From the NCBI GenBank assembly GCA_002339125.1, contig DDJQ01000073.1, forward strand, positions 1-47,453: a DNA stretch of 47,453 nt, given 5' to 3'. The notes beneath the pieces are model-generated. The model searched no databases. It was not told the origin of the DNA and saw only the letters and a list, made by a program, of their open reading frames with translations. The translations under genes were made by a program, and so were the position numbers. The stretch comes from Alteromonadaceae bacterium UBA2620 (GTDB lineage Bacteria; Pseudomonadota; Gammaproteobacteria; Enterobacterales; Alteromonadaceae). Shown here one piece after another: positions 15,908 to 23,591 of this stretch. The first letter of the stretch is position 1; each line of letters opens with the position of its first letter.

Positions 15908-16441
15908 TTATCCCTTATGTTTATCAATAATATTGGATGTCAGGTGTAGCACCTGACACAGCAAATTCAGGTTGTAGCGAAACTCCGGCATGGCAACATC
16001 GTCAGGGATATTCACCACCAGCTTAAACCGCATCATCTTGTGGCCGGTTTCATCATCTACACTGGTAGTTTGACGAAAGGCGCTGATAGAGACCTGCTGG
16101 TCGGCAAAAAAGCGGGTAATGGCCTGGATCTGCCCCGGGTTATCCACACCATTAAATTCAACATCGTAAAGGTGAGTCAGATTTTGTTTGGTGTGTTCGC
16201 GGGTACGTTTCAGAATCGACAACAGATCACGGCGCTGGCACATCTCAGGGATGCTGAGTTCTATCCGGGTGATGGCATTATGGGTGCCTTCGATAATCAT
16301 CGTTAACGAAAATTCCTGACCGTAAATAGCATGTCTGCTGTCAAGAATATTGCAATCCGATTCGCTGACCAGTGTGGCAATATCACTGAGAATACCCACC
16401 TGGTCGGTACCTAAGATAACCGCAATTAACTGTTGTTTCAT
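15908..16441 (-). CDS. gcvR: glycine cleavage system transcriptional repressor GcvR
   Basis: GcvR is a protein with two ACT domains that binds GcvA and blocks activation of the glycine cleavage operon when glycine is low. The 177-residue sequence shows the first ACT domain (LIAVILGTDQVGILSDIATLV) and the second near FNGVDNPGQIQAITRFFADQ. It has no DNA-binding motif, consistent with action through GcvA. It forms a pair with bcp and is divergent from dapA, the same order as in E. coli. Confidence 0.92.
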   Translation of the reverse strand: MKQQLIAVILGTDQVGILSDIATLVSESDCNILDSRHAIYGQEFSLTMIIEGTHNAITRIELSIPEMCQRRDLLSILKRTREHTKQNLTHLYDVEFNGVDNPGQIQAITRFFADQQVSISAFRQTTSVDDETGHKMMRFKLVVNIPDDVAMPEFRYNLNLLCQVLHLTSNIIDKHKG

Positions 16442-16679
16442 GGACCTGACTCATATTAAGGGGCGCAGATTCTAACATAGCCGTGGCCAAAGTCGAATCG
16501 GCCACAGAGATGATTTTGCCACCCTGAAAACCTGTAGTGAGAATTAAACGGTTTTAAAACACCGGCAGCAAAAATAAAAACCGTCATTTTCTGGTAATAA
16601 TATGCGATCCGGGCGTTCAAATGCTTGTTTTTAACCAGTGCGGCAATTACCATGTGCGCTCGCAAAAAGTGGAGAGAAT

Positions 16680-17564
16680 ATGTTTACCGGTAGTTACGTT
16701 GCGCTTGTCACCCCAATGTTTGATGACGGCCAAATTGATTATCCTGCGCTGCGGGAATTGGTTGAGTTTCATATCCAACAGGGCACTCATGGTATTGTGT
16801 CGGTAGGCACTACCGGCGAATCCGCCACGCTGCCTTTTGATGAACATATTGAAGTTGTCAGACAAACGGTAGAAGCCGCTGCGGGCAGAACCAAAATTAT
16901 TGCCGGAAGTGGGGCAAACTCTACCTCTGAAGCGATTTTTCTGAGCGAGCAGATGGCTGGCCTCGGAATTGAAGGTTTCCTGAGTGTTGTGCCTTATTAC
17001 AACAAGCCTCAGCAAAAAGGCATGATTGCCCATTTTGAGGCCGTAGCCGACGCCACTGACTTACCGGTACTGCTTTATAACGTTCCGGGCCGCACCGTTG
17101 CCGATATGTTACCGGAGACTGTAGCAGAACTGGCTAAACACCCCAAAATTGTTGGCCTCAAAGACGCTACCGGCGATATCGCCCGTTTAAAAGCCACCCG
17201 GGCATTGGTAGACGATGACTTTGTATTGCTGAGCGGCGATGACGGCACTTCATGTGAATTTTTATGCGAAGGCGGTCACGGCGTGATTTCTGTTACGGCC
17301 AATGTGGTGCCGGCAGCTATTGCACAAATGTGTGAAGCAGCGCTGGCCGGCGATAACGCCCGTTGCCGCGAGCTTAACGCCAGCATTGAAAAACTTCACT
17401 CTGCACTGTTTATTGAACCAAACCCGGTGATCCCAAAGTGGGCATTGTATAAAATGGGCATGATGAAAAGCCCATTTTTACGTTTACCGATGGTTTTACC
17501 GGAACTTGCGAGCCAAAAAAGCATCGAAGCGTTGTTACATGAATACGCTTTAATTTCAGAATAA
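16680..17564 (+). CDS. dapA: 4-hydroxy-tetrahydrodipicolinate synthase DapA
   Basis: DapA condenses pyruvate with aspartate semialdehyde in the first committed step of lysine and diaminopimelate synthesis. The 294-residue TIM-barrel protein shows VGTTGESATL (Thr44-Thr45), YNVPGRT with the catalytic Tyr, and GLKDATGD with the Schiff-base Lys. The start at 16680 has GGAGAG just upstream and matches the E. coli start (MFTGS); an in-frame ATG at 16638 would precede this ribosome site. bamC follows after 9 bases and then purC, as in E. coli. Confidence 0.96.
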   Translation: MFTGSYVALVTPMFDDGQIDYPALRELVEFHIQQGTHGIVSVGTTGESATLPFDEHIEVVRQTVEAAAGRTKIIAGSGANSTSEAIFLSEQMAGLGIEGFLSVVPYYNKPQQKGMIAHFEAVADATDLPVLLYNVPGRTVADMLPETVAELAKHPKIVGLKDATGDIARLKATRALVDDDFVLLSGDDGTSCEFLCEGGHGVISVTANVVPAAIAQMCEAALAGDNARCRELNASIEKLHSALFIEPNPVIPKWALYKMGMMKSPFLRLPMVLPELASQKSIEALLHEYALISE

Positions 17565-17573
17565 GAGATAACT

Positions 17574-18689
17574 ATGAATAAAAAACTGGCTTTGGTCAGC
17601 GGTATTGCCAGCCTTGTTCTTACTGCTTGTGCTTCACAACAAGAACGCGTGACCGCCTCTGGTAGTTACGAATACTTAAAATCTAAAGAACGCACACAGT
17701 TGCAAGTGCCGACCGATCTTGATGCCCCGGAATTTACCAGCGATTACAATATTCCGGCTTTACAACAGTCTGCCGATTCCACTCTGGTGGGACGTAATCT
17801 TGAAGTAGTGCCGCCAGCACTGGTGATCCCGCTGGTACAGGGTTCCCACGTAGAAGAGGGCTCTAAAGGTGCCACTGTGCTGTTGGATCAGGTAAGAGAT
17901 ACCGAAACACTGGATAAAACAATCTGGAACTCGCTGATTGGTTATCTGGAAGAACGCGGCATCAGCGTAGAAAACTTCAGCCCGGAACAGGGGGAGCTGA
18001 TAACCGGTTGGATGAATGTTGCCCCGGCCAGCACTGAAGAAGGTAACGGCGGCTGGTTCGACTGGTCTTCGGATGAAGGTGAAGTAGCTGCCAAAGGTCG
18101 CTATAAGTTTGATGTTGAGTTAAAGCCCCATGGTCGTACAGCGCAGCTGAGCGTTGCACTGATTGATTATGAGCGTGGCGATAAGTCTGTGGAAGACTTA
18201 AATGCCATGGAAAAGCGCCGGGACGAAGTCATGGTGTTGAACCGCGTAATCAGCCACTACGAATACCTTAACCAACTAGAAACCAATCGCCGTATTGCTC
18301 AAATCCGCCAGGGCCTGGACATGGAAATGGGTTTTGATAACGACGGTAACCCGGCTTTCGTGTTAGATGCTAACTACGACATTGCCTGGCCGCGTATCCA
18401 ACTGGTATTGCGCAAACTGGGCTTCAACGTAAAAGATTTAGATAAGTCGAACGGATTGATTTTTGTGCAGTATACTGATGAGCAGGTGAGTTGGTGGCGT
18501 GACCTGTTTTCATCAGACGATGCACAGTTGCTGGATTATGAAGACTATCGCCTGAAGGTGACAAAATTAGGCCCTAAAACGTCTATCACCTTTATGGATA
18601 ATGAAAGCACACCATTTGATGCCAAACAGGTTGCTGATCTGTTCAAACCTTTTGAACAGGTAATGACCGAAGACGGCTTAGACATTTAA
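17574..18689 (+). CDS. bamC: outer membrane assembly lipoprotein BamC
   Basis: BamC (NlpB) is a lipoprotein of the BAM complex that inserts beta-barrel proteins into the outer membrane. The 371-residue protein has a lipobox LTAC (Cys19) followed by an unstructured N-terminal region with ERTQLQVPTDLDAPEF, the segment that binds BamD in E. coli. Two helix-grip domains follow, the first around IWNSLIGYLEERGI and the second around WPRIQLVLRKLGF. The position between dapA and purC confirms the assignment. Confidence 0.94.
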   Translation: MNKKLALVSGIASLVLTACASQQERVTASGSYEYLKSKERTQLQVPTDLDAPEFTSDYNIPALQQSADSTLVGRNLEVVPPALVIPLVQGSHVEEGSKGATVLLDQVRDTETLDKTIWNSLIGYLEERGISVENFSPEQGELITGWMNVAPASTEEGNGGWFDWSSDEGEVAAKGRYKFDVELKPHGRTAQLSVALIDYERGDKSVEDLNAMEKRRDEVMVLNRVISHYEYLNQLETNRRIAQIRQGLDMEMGFDNDGNPAFVLDANYDIAWPRIQLVLRKLGFNVKDLDKSNGLIFVQYTDEQVSWWRDLFSSDDAQLLDYEDYRLKVTKLGPKTSITFMDNESTPFDAKQVADLFKPFEQVMTEDGLDI

Positions 18690-18702
18690 TACGAGACCTA
18701 TA

Positions 18703-19416
18703 ATGGAAAAACGCGACGAGCTTTATCGAGGTAAAGCGAAAACTGTTTATCACACAGACGACAGTGAAAAGTTAATTTTATTGTTTCGCAACGATACTTC
18801 GGCCTTCGATGGTGAAAAAATCGAACAGTTAGATCGTAAAGGCGAGGTCAATAATAAGTTTAACCACTTTATCATGACCAAGCTGGAAGAGGCCGGTATT
18901 GCTACGCAGGTAGAATCACTGCTATCAGACACCGAGTCACTGGTTAAAAAGCTGGATATGATCCCGGTAGAGTGCGTTGTGCGTAACGTAGCCGCAGGTT
19001 CTCTGGTTCGCCGTCTGGGTGTGGAAGAAGGTCAGTTACTGAATCCACCGGTGTTTGAATTCTTCCTTAAGAATGACGCGCTGCACGACCCAATGGTGAA
19101 TGATTACCATATTGAGTCATTTGGCTGGGCCACTGCCGCTCAGGTAGCCCGCATGAAAGAGCTGACATTCGCCGTAAACGATGTACTTAAAGCATTGTTC
19201 GACCAGGGCGGTATGATTTTAGTGGATTATAAACTGGAATTTGGTGTGGACATCGCTGGTAACATTGTACTGGGTGATGAGTTTACGCCAGACGGTTGCC
19301 GTTTGTGGGATAAAGAAACCCGCAAGAAGATGGATAAAGACCGTTTCCGCCAGGGCCTCGGCTCAGTGGTTGAAACCTATATAGAAGTGGCAGAACGCTT
19401 AGGCTTAAAGCTTTAA
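18703..19416 (+). CDS. purC: SAICAR synthetase PurC
   Basis: PurC ligates aspartate to CAIR with ATP in de novo purine synthesis. The 237-residue protein matches the bacterial family in length and motifs: LYRGKAKTVYHTDD, the nucleotide-binding FRNDTSAFDGEK, VECVVRNVAAGSLVRR and the metal/ATP site DYKLEFG. It is the third gene of the dapA-bamC-purC block, and a terminator follows it. Confidence 0.96.
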   Translation: MEKRDELYRGKAKTVYHTDDSEKLILLFRNDTSAFDGEKIEQLDRKGEVNNKFNHFIMTKLEEAGIATQVESLLSDTESLVKKLDMIPVECVVRNVAAGSLVRRLGVEEGQLLNPPVFEFFLKNDALHDPMVNDYHIESFGWATAAQVARMKELTFAVNDVLKALFDQGGMILVDYKLEFGVDIAGNIVLGDEFTPDGCRLWDKETRKKMDKDRFRQGLGSVVETYIEVAERLGLKL

Positions 19417-19443
19417 GCGTGTTCTGACACCCTAGCTATTTTA

Positions 19444-19472
19444 AAAACCCGCCAGTGTGCGGGTATTTTTTT
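19444..19472 (+). terminator. intrinsic terminator after purC
   Basis: ACCCGC (19447-19452) pairs with GCGGGT (19459-19464), with A-rich sequence before it and seven T at 19466-19472. It ends the dapA-bamC-purC transcript. Confidence 0.85.
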
Positions 19473-19595
19473 GTCGTGCGCCGGGCATGGTCTCTAATAA
19501 CCATAAAATTACCCGGGTGCAGAATAGGCGCAAAGTGGTATTGAATTTAGTTAACAATATGTAACTATGAGTAAAAATGCTGAGCAGGACATCCT

Positions 19596-20441
19596 ATGGC
19601 ACTGATTAAACTGGTATTACTCGCTGCGCTGGCAATGACAGCCTTTGCCGCTAATTCGCTGCTTTGCCGGATGGCGCTGGTAGAAACCGATATCGACCCG
19701 GCATCCTTTACCTTCTGGCGATTAACCAGTGGTGCGCTGATGTTAACCCTTCTGGTGGTTATGCGTAACCAAAAACCGCTACAGGAAGGTAATATGGCTT
19801 CGGCGATAGCGCTGTTTGTGTATGCTGCCGGCTTTTCGTTTGCCTATGTCAGCATGACTACAGGAGCCGGTGCTTTGCTGCTCTTTGGCGCAGTGCAGGT
19901 GACTATGATCAGTTGGGGGTTGTTTAAAGGCGAAAGAATGAGCGCGTTGCAATGGGGCGGATTTCTGCTCGCCCTGATTGGACTGATACTGCTCCTGCTA
20001 CCTAATGCGGCAGTACCACAGCTTTCCAGCGCACTGATGATGCTGGCGGCAGGCATAGCCTGGGGTGTTTATTCGTTAAAGGGTAAGGGCGCCAAATTTC
20101 CCATTGAAGCTACCGCCGGTAATTTCATCCGCGCCACGCCGCTGGCGCTGGTATTGCTGGTAATATTCTGGCCGGGCGGGGAGTTTCATGCTGAAGGCAT
20201 GGCTTACGCCGTTGCCTCGGGTGCTATTGCCTCGGCATTAGGTTATGCCTTGTGGTACAGCATTCTGGTGCACATAGCGGCGATTAAAGCCGCAACATTA
20301 CAATTATCCGTGCCAGTGCTGGCGGTTTTTGCCGGATGGTTGTTCTTAGATGAACCGGTCACGCTGAGGATCATCTTAAGCTCTCTGGCCGTTATTGGTG
20401 GGGTTGCCATGGTTATTTGGGTGAAAAAGATAGCTAATTGA
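19596..20441 (+). CDS. DMT-superfamily (EamA) transporter
   Basis: This 281-residue membrane protein has about ten hydrophobic segments in two EamA repeats. The first runs over about residues 1-135 and contains FTFWRLTSGALML. The second starts near residue 145 and contains the IAWGVYSLKGKG segment. The C-terminal KAATLQLSVPVLAVFAGWLFLDEPVT segment is the characteristic second-repeat signature. The family exports or imports small metabolites; the substrate cannot be inferred. It has its own start with AGGA upstream and lies alone between purC and the flagellin gene. Confidence 0.88.
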   Translation: MALIKLVLLAALAMTAFAANSLLCRMALVETDIDPASFTFWRLTSGALMLTLLVVMRNQKPLQEGNMASAIALFVYAAGFSFAYVSMTTGAGALLLFGAVQVTMISWGLFKGERMSALQWGGFLLALIGLILLLLPNAAVPQLSSALMMLAAGIAWGVYSLKGKGAKFPIEATAGNFIRATPLALVLLVIFWPGGEFHAEGMAYAVASGAIASALGYALWYSILVHIAAIKAATLQLSVPVLAVFAGWLFLDEPVTLRIILSSLAVIGGVAMVIWVKKIAN

Positions 20442-20624
20442 TAACTTTTTATACTAAAAACCCATTGTTCCTCTGGCTAACTGCTAGCACAGAAAGTCAG
20501 TTGTACTTCCAAACTAACTTAACAATATGACTTTCAACGGCTAGTGGTGATACGTTTTAATTCTGAATATTAAGAAACTTGTTAGCTTTGTTATTTTTAT
20601 CAACAAGTTAAATAAAACTAACAC

Positions 20625-20651
20625 TAAAGTATAAAGACGGCTGGCCGATAT
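20625..20651 (+). promoter_or_regulatory. sigma-28 (FliA) flagellar promoter
   Basis: TAAAGTAT (20625-20632), an 11-base spacer and GCCGATAT (20644-20651) match the flagellar sigma-28 consensus TAAAGTTT-N11-GCCGATAA at 14 of 16 positions. It lies about 33 bases upstream of the flagellin start codon. The rest of the gap from 20442 contains AT-rich sequence with no other feature I can name. Confidence 0.82.
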
Positions 20652-20684
20652 GGATATCAGGAAGTCGTGAAGTAATCATGTAAG

Positions 20685-22111
20685 ATGTCTCTAGTTGTTG
20701 GTCACAATTCGTCGGCGCTCAATATTCAGCGTCAGTTGTTGTCGGTAACAAACCGACTGAACCAGTCTTTTGAACGCCTTTCCTCCGGCTTTCGCATCAA
20801 CAGCGCGGCCGATGACGCGGCCGGGTTACAAATAGCTGATCGGTTGCAAAGTGATGTGATATCAACCCGTCAGGTGGTGCGTAATCTTAATGATGGTATT
20901 AGCTACGCGCAGATTGCAGAAGGGGCATTAGACGAGGTCAATATGGCTGCGCAGCGCATGCGCCAACTTGCCGTGCAGGCGCAAAATGGTATTCACTCTG
21001 ATAGCGATCGCCTGGCATTAGACAAAGAGTTTCAGCAATTAAAAAGCGAGATCGCATAGCTTACGAGACAGAAGCGTTTGGTCGTCATCCATTATTATCA
21101 CCCACTACATTGTTATTTGCAGATAACTCACCAGACAATGTGACATTGGGCTCTGGTCAGCAAATAGTGAATAATCTGCCTTTTAGTGGCAGCGGCAATG
21201 ATTTTTACTTTATTCCGGCAGATTCCGAAAATATCCGCTTTACCTTTGATTCTTATAGTCTGGATGATGATATTCACCTGTTCACCACCGGCGGCGAGCA
21301 TTTAGCCGGAGTAGAAGTATCGGCAGTCGGTGATCCGCTGGCTGATTTCAACTGGCAGGATCTCGGTGTTGATTTAAGCAATATTGATTCGACGTTTTTA
21401 ACTACCGGTAATGGATTTGATGCCGGAGCCACTTATGACGCCAGTAACATTAATGCTGCGAATGCTGTGGGTACCACAGTGACTTATAGTGGCGACGGAG
21501 ATCTGGATAATGACGGCCGTATTTTCACCGGCGAGACTGATGTAGAAATCATTACGTTAACCGGTACAACTAATCAGGATATCATTCTGGCAGTCTCTGG
21601 GCAGAGTTCAGGGAGTTCTTATCAGGGCAGAATATCCTGGGATCGGTTGGGCGGTGTGGCCAGTGCTGCCATTCAGGAGGCTGAACTGGCTGATGAAAAT
21701 CCCGAAGAAGACGTTAAAATTACCACATCTGCAGCAATAAACAGGCCCCAGGATTACCATGAAATTGCCAAAACACCGGCTACAGCAGCCGATTTGGGGC
21801 TTACCGGCTTATCGTTAAGTACCCAACAGCAGGCAGAAATTGCTCTGAATGCGCTGTCCGGCGCTATTGATGATATTGGTGAAAAGCGGGCTGGTTATGG
21901 TGCTGTGCAGAATGCCATGCAATCCAATTTACGGAATCTGTCGATTCATGCCGAAAACACTCGTGCGGCACAATCACAAATAAGAGATACAGACTACGCC
22001 AACGAAACGGCCAGCCTGGCGAGAAATCAAATCATTCAGCAGGCCAGTCAGTCACTACTGAGTCAGGCTAACCAGCAACCGGAAATAGCCTTAACGTTAT
22101 TGAATGGCTAG
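20685..22111 (+). pseudogene. orphan flagellin, frameshifted
   Basis: The first 124 codons encode a normal flagellin N-terminal D0/D1 region: LSSGFRINSAADDAAGLQIADRL, then NDGISYAQIAEGALDE and RMRQLAVQAQNG. The frame stops at TAG 21057-21059. The -1 frame continues directly with DRIAYETEAFG (about 21050 onward), the expected next flagellin segment. It then runs through a variable domain to a C-terminal D0 domain (ENTRAAQSQIRDTDYANETA and ending ALTLLNG). Together the parts make a flagellin of about 475 residues. Restoring one ATCG unit at the break (GAG ATC GAT CGC ATA) would rejoin the frames. No other flagellar gene is near. A TTG at 21110 could only start a fragment lacking the N-terminal domain. 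Confidence 0.85.
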
Positions 22112-22114
22112 GTG

Positions 22115-22387
22115 CTAGAAACCCAGTTTAATTTTTAAATGGCTTGTTGGTTTGCAGCAGCAGGGCAGGATTTCATCGTCGTCAATAAAGGCGAGGGGAT
22201 CTGTAGTGTATTCCACTTCGCCTTCCAGCAAGGTGGTGCGGCAGGCACCACAAAATCCCTCGCGGCAATGGTATTGCACGTCAATCTGTTGAGATTCAAG
22301 GCTTTCCAGCAGCGTTTTATCGGGAGAAGCGGTCACCGTTACCGTATCGACAATGTCGATACGGTAGGTGTTGTCGCGGTCGGTCAT
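22115..22387 (-). CDS. yfaE: 2Fe-2S ferredoxin YfaE
   Basis: YfaE is a plant-type ferredoxin that supplies electrons to maintain the diferric-tyrosyl radical of class Ia ribonucleotide reductase. The 90-residue protein shows the cluster-binding Cys pattern CREGFCGACR plus a later Cys within PCCCKP. It follows nrdB by 10 bases, the same order as in E. coli. The stop codon is only 3 bases from the stop of the convergent flagellin gene, so no terminator fits between them. Confidence 0.93.
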   Translation of the reverse strand: MTDRDNTYRIDIVDTVTVTASPDKTLLESLESQQIDVQYHCREGFCGACRTTLLEGEVEYTTDPLAFIDDDEILPCCCKPTSHLKIKLGF

Positions 22388-22397
22388 TGCCGGTTAT

Positions 22398-23528
22398 TTA
22401 GAGTTCGAAATCGGCAAAGTCGTCTTCGCTAACGGCTGAATCAATCTGACCTACCAGGTATGAGCTGATTTCAGATTCCTGTGGTGCCACCTGAACATTG
22501 TCGGAGATCAGGTAGTTATTCATCCATGGCAGCGGGTTAGAGGTAACGTCATAGGGCTGACCCATGCCGATAACGGCCATACGCTGGTTAGCAATGTATT
22601 CAACATACTGACACAGAATTTCTTTATTCAGGCCAATCATAGAGCCATGCTGGAACAGGTACTCTGCCCATTGCTTTTCCTGCTCTACCGCTTTCATAAA
22701 GATAGATTTGGCTTCCTCGGCGCATTCCTCGGCGATTTCTGCCATCTCCGGGTCGTCCTTGCCTTTGGCCCACAGGTTCAGGATATGCTGAGTGGAGGTC
22801 AGATGCAGGTTTTCATCGCGGGCAATCAGACGGATAATCTTGGAGTTACCTTCCATCAGCTCACGCTCTGCAAACGCGAAAGTACAGGCAAAGGATACAT
22901 AAAAACGAATCGCTTCCAGTGCATTTACTGAGTTCATACACAGGTAGAGCTTTTTCTTCAGCTCGCGCATGTTAACCGGGTAGGGCTGACCTTCGTTGGT
23001 GTACATGCCTTCGCCCTGAGTTTGCCAAAGCTGAGTGGCATAGATCAGGTCGTCGTAATACTTGGAGATGTCTGTTGCACGACGTTTAATTTCGTCGTTC
23101 ACCACGATATCTTCAAAGATACTGCTCGGATCGGTAAACAGGTTACGCAGAATATGCGTGTAAGAGCGAGAGTGGATGGTTTCAAAGAAAGACCATGTCT
23201 CTACCCAGGTTTCCAGTTCCGGCAACGAGATAATCGGCAGGAATGCGATATTCGGGCTGCGGCCCTGCACAGAATCAAGCAGCGTCTGATATTTCAGGTT
23301 AGAAATAAAAATGTGCTTTTCCGGCTCGGTCAGCTTTTGAAAGTCGACCCGGTCACGGGTGACATCCACTTCTTCCGGACGCCAGAAAAAACTAATTTGC
23401 TTTTCGATGAGCTTTTCAAAGATCGAGTGTTTTTGTTGGTCGTAACGGGCTACGTTAACCGGATTACCAAAAAACATCGGCTCGTCGAGCTGATTCACAT
23501 TTTGCTGATTAAACGTGGTGTATTTCAT
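22398..23528 (-). CDS. nrdB: class Ia ribonucleotide reductase beta subunit NrdB
   Basis: NrdB holds the diiron site and stable tyrosyl radical that NrdA needs for catalysis. At 376 residues it has the same length as the E. coli protein. Visible ligands are Asp85 (TLLDS), Glu116 and His119 (FFETIHS) and the radical Tyr123 (RSYTH), each one residue beyond the E. coli numbering. The C-terminal tail (EDDFADFEL) is the segment that docks into NrdA. It sits between nrdA and yfaE in one operon. Confidence 0.97.
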   Translation of the reverse strand: MKYTTFNQQNVNQLDEPMFFGNPVNVARYDQQKHSIFEKLIEKQISFFWRPEEVDVTRDRVDFQKLTEPEKHIFISNLKYQTLLDSVQGRSPNIAFLPIISLPELETWVETWSFFETIHSRSYTHILRNLFTDPSSIFEDIVVNDEIKRRATDISKYYDDLIYATQLWQTQGEGMYTNEGQPYPVNMRELKKKLYLCMNSVNALEAIRFYVSFACTFAFAERELMEGNSKIIRLIARDENLHLTSTQHILNLWAKGKDDPEMAEIAEECAEEAKSIFMKAVEQEKQWAEYLFQHGSMIGLNKEILCQYVEYIANQRMAVIGMGQPYDVTSNPLPWMNNYLISDNVQVAPQESEISSYLVGQIDSAVSEDDFADFEL

Positions 23529-23560
23529 ATTTTATTATCACTTCACTAGCGCAATAAGAC

Positions 23561-23578
23561 GCCCGGCATAAGCCGGGC
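23561..23578. repeat. hairpin between nrdA and nrdB
   Basis: GCCCGGC and GCCGGGC form a perfect 7-bp stem with a 4-base loop in the 63-base gap between nrdA and nrdB. No T tract follows on the minus strand, so it is likely an mRNA stability or processing element rather than a terminator. Confidence 0.5.
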
Positions 23579-23591
23579 AAATGAACAATTA

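Noticed and set aside
21040..21060. programmed -1 frameshift in the flagellin
   Set aside because: The shift is in the right direction and a run of A lies nearby (TTA AAA AGC), but the codon phase does not fit an X XXY YYZ slippery heptamer. Slippage there would also give LKKRDRIA instead of the usual LKSEIDRIA. Loss of an ATCG unit explains the site better.
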